From NCBI GenBank assembly GCA_021432635.1, contig MU270101.1, forward strand, positions 62,001 through 126,000: a stretch of 64,000 bases of DNA, written 5' to 3'. This document shows positions 45,932 through 57,091 of this stretch, in pieces. Source of the DNA: Thozetella sp. PMI_491. Its lineage: Eukaryota; Ascomycota; Sordariomycetes; Chaetosphaeriales; Chaetosphaeriaceae. Under the pieces are notes generated by a model. The model was not told the DNA's origin. It worked only from the letters and a program-made list of their open reading frames with translations, and ran no database searches. Within the stretch, counting starts at the first letter, position 1. Each line of letters begins with the position of its first letter. The translations under genes and the position numbers were made by a program.

Positions 45932-46630
45932 GGCGCTCGGGGTGCTGCAAAGATCTTGCAGGGTCTTAGCTACAATTCACCTCCTATATGATTGCTAGCT
46001 TGGTACAATACAGAGGCCGGCCAGGCATGAGGACTTGAACGCTAGTAGCTAGCCCGACAGGCTTTTTCTTGGCTCTTTTGGCTCCCCGCTGGCTTTGTAA
46101 ACTCCCCTGTATCTAGGTCCAATACGTTTCTTATAAAGAAAGTGGTCTTTTAATTGTCACGCTATCAAGCAAACAAGCAAGGTTTTATTGCAGGCATTAA
46201 ATTCCAGGGCGATGCGATGTTGTCACTGCATCCTGAACCAATCCGCGCGTTCGGCTTTCGCGTGCCATCGACGGCCAAGATAAAGGAAAGAGGAACTAAA
46301 GTGTCACCGCGGCCCAGCATCTGTTGGTGTGCTCCATGTTGGCCATAACAAGATTGGGATCACACTTTGTCATTTGCCAGGATATGCAACCAATAGCGCA
46401 TCACTCAAGTGGCGCTGGGCGTCCTGAACCCCCCTGTAGTCTTCTATCCATGGCGGCTACTCTACATAAAGATCACTTGATCCTTGCCCAGTTACATCTC
46501 AGATGGCGCTATATATTGTAAAGTTGGGGGCCCCCAAACCGCCCCCATATCTAGTCAGCCCTCTCATTTGTGAGCAAACTTGCAATTATGTCGCGAGCCG
46601 TGATTTCAGACCGAATCATTCCATCGCAAT
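45932..46630. other. Intergenic region upstream of the GT8 gene
   Basis: About 0.7 kb without a supported gene. Short frames at 46154-46348 and 46324-46521 (+) lack features. A TATATAT-like element near 46508 could be the GT8 core promoter. Confidence 0.35.
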
Positions 46631-47635
46631 ATGACCAAGTCACGCCGAATCGGCATCTGCGTCCTCTTGATTTTCACTGTGATCCTTTTTGTTAGCTATC
46701 AACAACGCGACTCAGCATGGCCCCCTCCTCTTGCCGGCCCTGGCTCGGGTGCGGCCCTCGCGAGCGACAAGTATGCCTTTGCAACATTCTTGACAGGCAA
46801 CCCCAGCGACCTAGACCCGAATGCCGCAGAAGACGGCTCGGATGATGGCTATTTTCTCGGAGCAAGGCATCACGTATACTCCCTCCTCCACCACCCGGAG
46901 ACACGCAGCGCCGTGCAAATCCCGGTGCTAGTCTTGGTCACTCCATCCGTTTCCGCGGCGAAGAAGGCAAGGTTGGAGGCCGATGGAGCGACTGTCCTGC
47001 AGGTAGAGCCTGTTCCGTTACCGTCCTGGATCAATCTAGGTTCCGACAGATGGAAGGACAGCGCTACGAAGCTGCGCCTCTTCGCGCTGACCGAGTACGA
47101 CAAGATCTGCTTTATCGACGCCGACCATCTGATCACCGCGCCGCTAGATGGCGTGTTTCTGGATCCAGCTACCAACACTACCCAGACCTTCGAGAAGACA
47201 GAGGCGGTATTGAATGACGAGCCGACGCTTCCTCCATCGTACATGTTCGCCAGCAGACCCGATACCTGGGGACCCAATCATGACGTTCCGCCGCGCGAAG
47301 ACGACTATCTAAATGCAGGCTTCTTCGTATTCCGGCCCTCAGAAGCGTTATTGGACTATTATCTCGGCGTCTTAGAGATTGAGAATCGATTCCCGGGAAA
47401 GTTTTTCGAACAGGATTTATTCAATTATGCCCACAGGCGAGAAGGCAATATGCCTTGGCGGTCGCTACAGCCGACCTGGAACGTGAACTGGCCGACAGGA
47501 AAGGATTATGATGCTGGCGTGCGAAGTTTTCACGGCAAATACTGGGACCCGAAACGGAAACATGATCCTTTCTTGTTGAAAAACTGGCAGGAAAGAATGG
47601 TGGCTTTGCGCGCGTTTTATGACAGAGAAATATAG
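46631..47635 (+). CDS. Family 8 glycosyltransferase, type II membrane protein
   Basis: A single uninterrupted frame of 334 residues. MTKSRRIGICVLLIFTVILF is a short basic tail plus a signal anchor, so the catalytic domain should face the Golgi lumen. The domain begins YAFATFLTG and contains VLVLVTPSVSAAKKARL, KLRLFALTEYDKICFIDADH (the DxD motif, here DAD, binds Mn and the nucleotide sugar), DYLNAGFFVFRPSEALLDYY, KFFEQDLFNYAHR and the final FHGKYWDPKRKHDPF with a conserved HGK. This matches glycogenin/GT8-type fungal N-acetylglucosaminyl- or galactosyltransferases. It may belong to cell-wall or glycoprotein glycosylation rather than the neighbouring small-molecule genes. The acceptor is unknown. 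Confidence 0.87.
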   Translation: MTKSRRIGICVLLIFTVILFVSYQQRDSAWPPPLAGPGSGAALASDKYAFATFLTGNPSDLDPNAAEDGSDDGYFLGARHHVYSLLHHPETRSAVQIPVLVLVTPSVSAAKKARLEADGATVLQVEPVPLPSWINLGSDRWKDSATKLRLFALTEYDKICFIDADHLITAPLDGVFLDPATNTTQTFEKTEAVLNDEPTLPPSYMFASRPDTWGPNHDVPPREDDYLNAGFFVFRPSEALLDYYLGVLEIENRFPGKFFEQDLFNYAHRREGNMPWRSLQPTWNVNWPTGKDYDAGVRSFHGKYWDPKRKHDPFLLKNWQERMVALRAFYDREI

Positions 47636-49449
47636 TGAGCCGTTTGGAACTTATTCAGGTTTCTGCTGCCCTAGGGAAATTTGGCGGGAATATATGGTGT
47701 TGGCGTTGGACTTCGTTGACGGCTGTATGAACAGGCAACAAGCCTAATGTACCTATACGAACTACTGTGCTTGATCGTCGTCTAATCGATTCCTTTTCTC
47801 TGTAGTTCTGAAAATGGTTCACTCCGAGCCTCGCTCAAAGATGTGAAGTTCTCGACGACAAATTTCCATACAACCCAAAGAAAACGTCGGCTTGAGGAAG
47901 TAGGGGGTGTTGAAGAGCGCTGCTACACTTCTCTTGTACCGTTAGTTTAAATTATTTTTGGGCGATGTTTCGCACCTCGCTGTAACCCGTAATGGCCGGA
48001 GATATTCGCCCTCCCTGGAATACTTAGCGTCACTCTACTCTAATTGCAGTCACACTTGCAGACCACAGTATGTGAGTGTGCATGTGGCGGTATTGTTGAA
48101 GTCACAATATAAGCCTATGCGTTGTAGGTCTCGCAGATGATATCTATCCTCAAATACTGAGGTCGAAAATAGGCAGCGGCGGGGCACAAATTTCAGCTTA
48201 CAGGAAATCTTGCACGATTCCCAAGTCATAATTCATCGCAGCGTGGGTTGTGTCTTTCTCTTGGTGTTCCTAGCGCTGTGACTCGGAGTTGGCAAAAAGG
48301 TTATACTTCTGTTTCGGCTGAACTCACCGTGGTGGCGCCTTCCACACGATTCCTGCTGCCTCTGATAGGGAAAGATTGCAGTGCAAAAAGAACGCATTTT
48401 TCTCGCGGCCAATTGGATTGGCAAGTACTCACCGCTTGCACGTGGCAACTTAGCGTTCAGGAAAGTGTAATCGGATAGGCCAAACTTTGCGGTGAAACCC
48501 CACTTACATGGTTGCCTTACAACTGCTCGGAGGAGAAAAAAATTGCTGTGAAGGATAGTTCGCAATGCGGCTCTGCTCCTCAAATCAGTATGACCGGGCC
48601 ACCCACCCCTCAATGAACCCAGTTTCTCTCTGTTGGGCTCAGCTGGAAGATAACGGAAAGGTTAACAAAGACCTCGAACAGTTTCTGACACTGACCAAGG
48701 CCTAGATTGCCGCTGAAATGAACGAGTCCGAGGACTCTATCAATGACCTAACTCAATGTTGAGCTATTCTCAAGCCCTATCTATCTAACAGCGTGAACCC
48801 CATCGTTGCTCTGATTTTCCTGAGCAACTGTTGTCACCTCTCTGGTTTTTGACGGCTTAGGTGGCCAAAATATTGCAGTGAAAACATCAATTCCATGTCT
48901 TGGGTCCAATCATGAGATATACCTCGTCACCGTCCTTGCTAATCCATATCGACATTGGCTAAAATTGCAGTGACCATGTAGTTGAAAGCTATGCCGGCCA
49001 GGAAGTTAAGACCTGATAAGAGCTGTTAGCTTATGAATCACTCTGAAGTTTAAAGCAACTCCTTATGGCAAACCTTGCGGGCAGGTACCTAAGGTAGATA
49101 GCCAGAAGCTGCACTGAATTCAACATCTTGCACTTGGTCTAGCACCACCAAGGTGTGGCCAGTCTCCCAGACCCACTATACAGACAGTACTAGCCCTCCT
49201 CGTAGCATTACATCAGCGGCTTGCGGGATTATCTAGCAAGAAGGGTCCTATTTGAGCTGGAACTTCAATGAAAATTGTGGAGTTTGCAAGAAATAGTCAA
49301 ATCATCCCACGACTGAACTCTAGATTGCGAATCGGTCAACTTGAGCTAACTTGAGCAGGCGTCAGTATCGAGATGCCGATTCAAGACGTAGGCCGTATCA
49401 TCCTATGTGGCTACTGCTGCCCAGCTTTTTAAGATGTGAAATATCGCCC
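47636..49449. other. Gene-poor 1.8 kb
   Basis: No supported gene. Frames such as 48233-48613 (-) and 47958-48140 (+) have no domain signature, and stop codons are dense on all strands. Loosely similar words around TTGCAGTGAAA recur at about 48375, 48487, 48542, 48872 and 48964, but the sequences between them do not align, so no tandem repeat is claimed. It may contain decayed coding sequence. Confidence 0.35.
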
Positions 49450-51199
49450 CTATTGGTCTGGCATTGCCTTTCTTTTCTTCCCCCTTGTGTGCGGCCCAGG
49501 TGGCTGGTATGGCGGCTCCTCTTTATACACGTCATATTTGTACCTACTTCCGAAATGGTCGTCTCTCAGATGCCGTTGACCTCTTCCGTATACTTTCTCT
49601 CTTTGTGTCCATGGTTTCTCGTCCTCTGCACACGGCTCTGGATAGAGACCCCGTTTGCGTAGCTCCGGCACTAGTAGGTCAACCACATCTTCAAAGCTGC
49701 CGAACATAGTCGCATGGACAAGATTGAACCCGTCCAGATCCCCTCCTGTAATCCATTCCTCCAATTTGTCCGCCACCGTCGCGGCGGTGCCCACGAGAAC
49801 GGGTGACATGGTTCCAGTTGCCACCTTCTCAGCGATCGTCCGTGGAGTCAACTTTGTATCGCCTTCCTTGGTTGCTTTGAGGATCGTCTCGAGATGGCTC
49901 CGAACCTTGTTGGCTTCGCCACTGTCCTCAGCAGTGATCTCCTGATCCATGGGAATCTTAGACAAGTCAATCCCCGTGACACCGCTGATAAAGACAAGCC
50001 CGCCAACAATGCTAGCATATTTCTTGAGCTCTTCCTGCTTGGCCTTTGCTTCTTCCTCGGTTCGGCCTATGATCGGCGTCACTGTCACAAAGAACTTTAG
50101 GCTCTCGGGGTCGCGCCCCTTAGCCGCTGCGGCAGCCTTGATCTTGGCCACCTTGGGCTTGACCGCTTCGGGGGAGTGTCCGCCCAAAAAGACGGCCTCC
50201 GCGTGGGTTGATGCAAAGTCAATTCCAGCCGTAGAGGTGCCGGCTTGGAATAGGAATGGCGTTCTTTGCGGTGTCGGGTCCACAATGAATCGGGAATCAA
50301 CCTGGAAGTATTTGCCCTGGTGCCTGATGGCCCGGACCTTGTCTGGATCGGAATAAATGTCATTCTTGCGGTCTCGCACGATTGCATCGTCTGCCCAAGA
50401 CCCCTCCCACAATCTAGGAAATTGAGTTTGCTACTTAGTAGGGATATCTCAGAAGATGCTCGGGCAAGAAGAAACCTACTTGTACATAAGGCGCATATAC
50501 TCGTCAGCCTGCCGATATCGCTCATCATGCTCAATTGGAGTGTTCAGCCCTATGGCCTTGAATGCCCCCTTCTTCCACGAAGTGACTATGTTCCAGCCAA
50601 GACGTCCCTTGGTCAAGTGATCGAGGGTGGAAAACCGTCTAGCTAGCTGAAACGGAGCTTCAAAGGAAGTCGAGGCTGTGATACCGAAAGCCAGATTCTT
50701 GGTGACAGCCGCCATCGCGGAAATTGGCTATATCCTATATCAGTCATATTTCCCTTTCGTGGTTCTCCATGCAAAGGTGCAGGAGCGCACATGTCAGGGA
50801 TTGCTCACAATGACTGGGTCCATGACGGGCCACTGCGTCGCGCGTCGGACACATTCGTCGAGGCTATCTTGGTACGTATCATAACCTCCGTACGTGTCTG
50901 CGAGGAAGAGGCAGTTAATCCCACCTCGCTCTAGCAGTTTGGCAAATTCTATCCAGTAGGACAGATCCCGTTTTGTGTCTCCTTTGTCGTTCGGATTCTA
51001 TTGGCTATCAGCATGTCATGTTGCCATCCCGCTCTGGGGCAGCATGCCGGAGTCTTGCCTGCCATTGGCCGAAGAACAAGTGCCCTACGGTGAACATATC
51101 GAATGCATTCAGTAGAATCTGCTTTTTCGCTTTGTTACCACTTTGTCCGTTCTTATCGGCTTGCCCATGCCGGGCTGTCGGTACTTCAGTTGAGCTCAT
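49450..51199 (-). CDS. FMN-dependent monooxygenase, bacterial-luciferase-like NtaA/DszA family
   Basis: Four exons encode about 500 residues. Exon 1 (51199-51059) begins MSSTEVPTARHG and ends in the family start NAFDMFTVGHLFFGQW. It is followed by an intron with GC-AG borders (50998-51058), then NPNDKGDTKRDLSYWIEFAK and GGINCLFLADTYGGYDTYQ. Exon 3 has ISAMAAVTKNLAFGITAST and RRFSTLDHLTKGRLGWNIVT; exon 4 has RAIRHQGKYFQVDSRFI and PFLFQAGTSTAGIDFAS with the FMN-contact QAG(S/T)S motif. Relatives use FMNH2 and O2 to attack nitrilotriacetate, dimethyl sulfide or sulfonates. The C-terminus is basic and ends GKKRKAMPDQ. A separate flavin reductase partner is not visible here. Confidence 0.88.
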
Positions 51200-51904
51200 A
51201 GTCGCGCTGGTACACTGGTTGACGAATCTATTGCAGCGAGGAATCAGCCGTAGATTTAGACCGCGTATAGATTGCCTACAGGGAAAAATGTTCATGGTAC
51301 AAAGTGAGATTGTGTTCTTCTCCTGAGCAGTTAACCAAGGTTCCCGTCTTCCGATTGTGAATGACGTGCTCTGGAGCTAAGGTGATGCAACCCCCACATC
51401 GCTTGATATCGTGGGACTAAACAGCAAAAAGCGGACCATTCGAGCACGCAACAGCCGGAACATGCGATATCTAGATGTCTTATCTAGAGGATACGCTAGG
51501 GACCCATAATGATAAAGATGGCTATGAAAAGAGATCAGTAAGATGTAGTTATATAGCTTCACGGCTCCGGCACTCGCCTCAGGATGGTGGTTAAAACGAC
51601 AGCACCTCCCCGGACGCGCTCCTGACCCCCCTGGACCATATTAGAGCAGTAATAAGTGCGTTAGTACATATAGGACCACATCGGCTCCGACACCAGGCGT
51701 GGAGAGATTGGTTGGTACAAGTGGCGAGCAGTGTTTACTGATAATTATTTTGACCGAAGATGATTTTTTGTTAATTAGCTGACAACATCTTGCTTTGAAC
51801 GTGACGCACAGGGGCCAGGTTTTGAGCCCAAGGAAAAGGGGGAGGAGAAGGCAACAACACCTTGAAACTATGCAAGAGTTTTTCCATGCCTTATCAGGTC
51901 CAGC
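51200..51904. other. Intergenic region between monooxygenase and NLR gene
   Basis: Holds the monooxygenase promoter and the 3' flank of the NLR gene. Frames at 50973-51326 (+) and 51377-51562 (-) are shadows or featureless. Nothing else is supported. Confidence 0.35.
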
Positions 51905-54900
51905 TCAAGTCGCGCTGGCTAAAATCTCAACTCCTATCTCCGCGGGGGCATCCTTCACAATGTCCTCCATATTCAGGCCCCATTCTGCAGCCAGAGCAGC
52001 TTTCCAGTCTTGTACAGGCATAAACTCATCACTGGACCAAACCGCCTCGAAGATTCGATCTCCATCCGTCTCAGCGGGACGTATGTCGCCTCCCACTCTA
52101 ACGCGTTTCGACCTCCATCCCAAGTAAATATCCGCGCCGCATTTGGGAGATTTGAGCCATTTGTGCTTAGAGCTGCATTTTGGAAGGCGCGGGGGGTCCG
52201 GCCGGCTGCACAGATTTTCCAGACACGGCGAGCAGAATATCACATCGTTGCAGTAGAGGCAATGATACATCTCACGCTCGTAATTCCACGGGACACTGCA
52301 ACCGTCACACTCCAGAATGCCCTGGAAAAGACCCATCTGTCCTGACTTGAATTCAGAATGCAAGTCGTTCAGTGCGGATATGATCTGAGCCGAGCCCGGG
52401 TTCTCTGCGGTGCTTTGGCTCTCTGGGGATGCCACTAGCTCCAGGGCTGCCTCTATTCGCTCCAGTTGCTTGGAGCAATCCGGCACCTGTTGGCGCACTT
52501 TAGTGGCTATTCCGTACCCTAGTGCCTTTGCCGGTTCTTCCTCAAACGTGAGACGTTCTGTCACTAGGTCCGGCTTGCCTCTAAGCGACAAGATGGTTGC
52601 TAGATCATGGGGGTCCCGGTTAGGAAGTAGAACCATGAAGAGGCTGTCATAACCGTCTGCATCGTTTTGATCAGTGTCGTCATATAGAAGCTGGAGCCCC
52701 GACCTGACCGCGTCCCGAAATACTGCCTTCGACTCTTCGAGTTGTCCTCGCTGGACGTAGAGGGACGCCAGAAGCCACTTGATAGTTGCTCCCATGCCAT
52801 CCCCAGTATCAACTAACTTCTGGAGGGCCTCGAGATATCGGCTGTCGTCGCTGTTTTCCATCATTGTGTGAAAATAGTATCGTCCTAGAGCGCAGACTGC
52901 TGCTCGGTGGATCCAGTAGCCAATGAAACCCCCTACGTTATCCAATTCTTCTCGGCACTCATTCCACAATCGGAGAGCCCCGTTCGGATGTTCGCTGCCG
53001 TGCGGAACCCCATACAAATACGAGGCCACCCCCCGCTGGTAAAGGAGCATCCCGTACTCTTCTGCCTCTTCGTAGCCGTGCTTTCTTCCACCGAGCGCCG
53101 CGCTCGCCAGGGTCATATCTTGAACAAATGCCTCCAGCAGATTACTCTCAGAACTGGTCACCTCGAATATCCTGGCAAATAAAAAGATAGGATCCGCTTC
53201 GTGGACGAGGAGTCGAAGAGTCAAGCAAAACCATGATTCGGTCTGGTCACCCGGTCGCGAGTCGCGCATGGTTTGGATGAGTTTGCGACACTCTTCATCA
53301 TGTCCCGAACATAGCTGTGCGCTCAGAATACCAACCCACGCTTCCGCTGCACACTCTTCGCTAGTGATGGCGGATCGATAATGCTCGATAGCTGTCTTAA
53401 AATCTTTTATCTTGGAGTAGCACGATCCTAGCAGGAGATGCAGGCGTGGTATCTCGGCCGGGTCTCTACTGGGAGAAGCTTCCAGGACTTCGAGTGCTCG
53501 CTCGAGATCCTGGACTGCATCCTCGTGGTCGGAGTTTGCGGAGTGAGACATACCAAGACCCCTGTAGCATAGCCATCTCGGATTTTCGCACTCGGAGGCC
53601 AGTGTGTAGTACTTGATCGCCTCTGCAGTCTTGTTGGACAGAGCTGCGGCGGATGCCAGTTGCTCGTACCAGAGAGAATTGATCTTCTCGTCAGGAATCT
53701 CTAAGATCTTTTGACACCATTTGCTCACGCCTTCATAATCGACACTGGGGTCAGGATTGATCTCCCCATTATCTGTATTCGTGCCAGAAATCGATGCCTT
53801 GGGAGCCTGGCTATTATCCTGTGACATATGTTTAGCCTAATGAGCTGTAAATATAGGCAATTGCTGAGCATATGAGATGATCGCGCATACCATAGAGCGG
53901 AAGCTGCAAATCCAGTCATATGCATTGCGAGCATCCCAGGTCCCTTCCACGAGCCACTGTTGGGCAATCATGAGGACCAAGTCTCCTAGGAAGGTTTTGG
54001 CGGGATTTTCCTCGGACGTCGCTTTTCGCAGCCATGACTTTCTGATTCCCCTTGTGGCCGCTGGATCCTTGAACCATTCGCGGAATACTTGGACATCCTC
54101 TCGGTTCCAGGTAAACTGCTTAAAATGGTTCTTATTCAGATTGAATATGTGATCCGACTCGAACAGCTCTAGAAGAGAGCTCCCAATCTCTTGCTTTTGT
54201 AGGTCTAGAAGCTCGTCGAGACCTTGCGCCTCTTTGAGACGTTTTAGATGGCTTGGAAGATGCTTGAATAGATATGGTCCAAGGGCCACTGTGCGTTTAT
54301 CTGGCTCATTACGCATGAATTTGAACGCCGCCATGACGATGGTATGGTGAGCATCAAACTCATTCACGGAGAGCTCGGCCTGGATCGTATGCTGAAAGGC
54401 GGACGCATTATCGAAGTCGAACCTAAATTTGTCTCGAATGGCCTTTTGTGACAAGTCCCACAGGAAGTTCTGGCAAAGCTCACGATCGACATCGGTGATT
54501 TGGATGCTCAGGCTGATCCTCGGGCCCGCACCAGCAAGCGCGGCCCTGGGGTTAGACCGATGCTTCTGCAAGACCTTATCAACACCCACGCGAACGGAAA
54601 CGCGTGAGCCGTCTAGTCTGAGGACTCTAGAGTACCTATGCTCGACAACATAGGCAAGGGGAACGAGAGATTCCCTCTCCCAGTATAAAAACTAGGTATC
54701 GACAGGTGAGTAAGCGTCTTGTGTCCGAGGAATGATTTAGGAGCCTACCATCGCGGCCTGCAGCTGAGGGATTTCCAAATCGCCATTATTGAACATGATC
54801 CACTTGAGAAGCTCATTGAGCTGCTCGACTTCCACCGGTTCTAACGATCTGTGGAGATTCTCGATCGTCGCCTCGTGACTATTTAGCGAGTTCTTCAGAG

Positions 54901-56666
54901 ACTTTTCCAGCTCCTCGAGCCCAGCGCCCGACCTAATTTGCTTTATGATGTTTTCTAGACCCGACTGCAGCAATGAGAAGCTGCCGTCGGTATTTTGAGG
55001 GAGTTTGTCTTGGATCAGCCGTCGGGCCTTCTCCTGCGAGGACCCGGGCTCTGGGTTCTGGAGGATGCCTCGGTGGCTCAGCTCATGGTCGATACAGATC
55101 TTCATGTCCGCTATGGCGCAATCTGTGAGGTCAATGACAGCGCTCTTGTATTCTTCCAACCTGTTCTGGAAAATCGCCTCTGTTCCACTCACGAGGACCC
55201 TCACCCGCGAGCCGGACGACTCACGTAAGTGCTGATCTTGCAGGCTGAAGAGGACGTCTAGCAGATCCTTCACGGCGTTTGCGTGTCGCTCTTGCAAATT
55301 CTCCAGGCCATCGAATATGAGATAATACATCATCCTAGAGCGCGGGGCGCCTAGCTTCAGTTCCTTCCAGAGGCTCTTAAGAGACCCCGTCTGGAGCGTC
55401 TGATTGTGGTCTGTGCAGAGTTTGGCAAGCTGCCTCCCTGTAGCCTCGTCCTTCTTGGCAACCTGAAATGCCATGTATTTGAGAGCAGACTGGATTGGAT
55501 CTCGGTCTTCTGATTTTCCAGTCGAGTCGTGGAAGAAGTAATGAACCGTACAAGTGTCGGCTCCCCGTTGTTCTTCGAGCTTCTTCGTGATGCGGGCCGA
55601 CACCGAAGTCTTTCCGCACTTGGACCCGCCGATAACAAGTAAGAGCGGATTGGAGTCGATCCGATCTTTCATCGTCCATTTTTTATAGGCACTGTGATCC
55701 CAGATCCATGAGCCAGTCCCGGAAAGGCATTGTTGAAACAGGTTTGTGACTGTCTTGGTGGTGTGGGTGTCGAGTCTAACGTTCGAATCGATGCCTAGGG
55801 TATCTCTGATCGTTGTCAAATACGCTATGCGATCGACAGACAACTTGCGCTCGGTCGCTAGGTCTCCGAGGAACTGGACAGTGCTGTCAATCCTCTCGAT
55901 ACGCTTGCCGGACTTGGAGACCACCTCGAGGACCCGCACGACCTCTATTCTCTGCTCCATAACTTCTTTGAGGGTGACCGTGCCTTCCAGACCGTGGTGC
56001 TCCTTCACAAGGACTTCAAAACGGCTAATCTCGGCCGAGAGACCAGAGTCATCGTTTAGGATCGATGCCTTGGCCTTCCGCTTAAACCGTTCCCAGCGAT
56101 CACCTTGCTGATAATTGATCGTTTGGGCACAAATGAGGACAAAGCTTATCATGACACGGTGCACCTGACGTGCCAGGAGCTCGTCTATCGTTTCGATTTT
56201 CTCGTAAATCTTGAACTGGGATAGCACCGAACATATCTTTGTGAATACCTCATTGACGGCCTGGTTGAAGTCCTTGATCTTTTGGGGTATATCTAGGGCA
56301 AATGACAGAGCTTTGAAGCATATCTCCGCAGCTGGTGCGGATGGCCCAGAAATCACCTTGGTAATTGTGCGGTCAGCCTTCGTCGCTGGGGCGACTGTAA
56401 AGCGGCAAGCATACCTCAGCAGAGACTTGGGTTGCAACCCCGGCCAATAGCTTCAAACAATGGAGGACTTTTAGTCCAACTGACTTCGTCCGATCCCAAC
56501 CATCTTTCTTGTTGTCATCTGAGTATCCAGGGTCGCCGCGCAATTCGATTTCAGCTTGTACGTCCTCAAAGCTTTTCAACGGCCCTCGGTCAAGAGGCTT
56601 TCGACTAAGCCTTTCGAACTCGACCTGGGCGTCCGCCCACATTTCAGAAATTGTCTTCTCTGGCAT
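51905..56666 (-). CDS. NLR-type STAND protein: N-terminal domain, NACHT, TPR repeats, ZZ-like zinc finger
   Basis: Four exons (56666-56415, 56356-54749, 54691-53891, 53836-51905) sum to 1531 codons, an apparently intact 1530-residue protein. The N-terminal region (residues 1 to about 300; MPEKTISEMWADAQVEFERL) is helical and resembles the Goodbye-type N-terminal domain of fungal STAND proteins. The NACHT domain has Walker A LLLVIGGSKCGKTS (about residue 328) and Walker B MYYLIFDGLENL (about 432). A middle region follows, then TPR-like helices (WYEQLASAAALSNKTAEAIKYY, RLHLLLGSCYSKIKDFKTAI). Near residue 1395 a ZZ-like finger holds CDGC, CLYC, CSPC and a CSSKH pair. NLRs oligomerise on ligand binding and can trigger incompatibility cell death; ZZ fingers often bind protein N-termini. 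The F-box gene lies divergently 425 nt away. Confidence 0.85.
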
Positions 56667-57091
56667 CCTTTACCATCAGAAAGTTATTTCCACACAGGGT
56701 TACCTCTTCATTGAGCGCATCACTCTAGCTTGTCGATACGTGGTTGAAGGAAGGAAAATCGAGACAAGGCTGTCGACTGATGAGAGCCGACAAATCGAAA
56801 TGGCCTGGTTCGGTTAGAAGTGGGTGCAGGGGTATCAAACAGGGGTGGTCAGCCGTTGAGGTGCGGGGATGGAACCAAAGCCGGCCGCGCCGCTGCAAAT
56901 TTGCATACGGGCTTTCAGCCGCACTCGGGAACTGCTATTCTAGCCGAGCCTCGCATTGCAAGCTAACCTACGGATAGGTCTTTGGGACACACCGCGGCCC
57001 GTACCACCATTCCAGCCGGGGCTAAGGATTGACCTATTGTCAGTTGATGTGACTCCCGACATGGCATCGACGTTATAAAGAGCTTGAGAAC
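56667..57091. promoter_or_regulatory. Divergent promoter between the NLR and F-box genes
   Basis: 425 nt separate two start codons that point away from each other, so both genes may share control elements. No palindromic zinc-cluster site was found. A short frame at 56940-57164 (-) is featureless. Confidence 0.35.

Noticed and set aside
48375-48973. Recurring TTGCAGTGAAA-like words with roughly 55- or 165-nt spacing
   Set aside because: Sequence between the words does not align and the last interval breaks the period, so no tandem repeat is supported.
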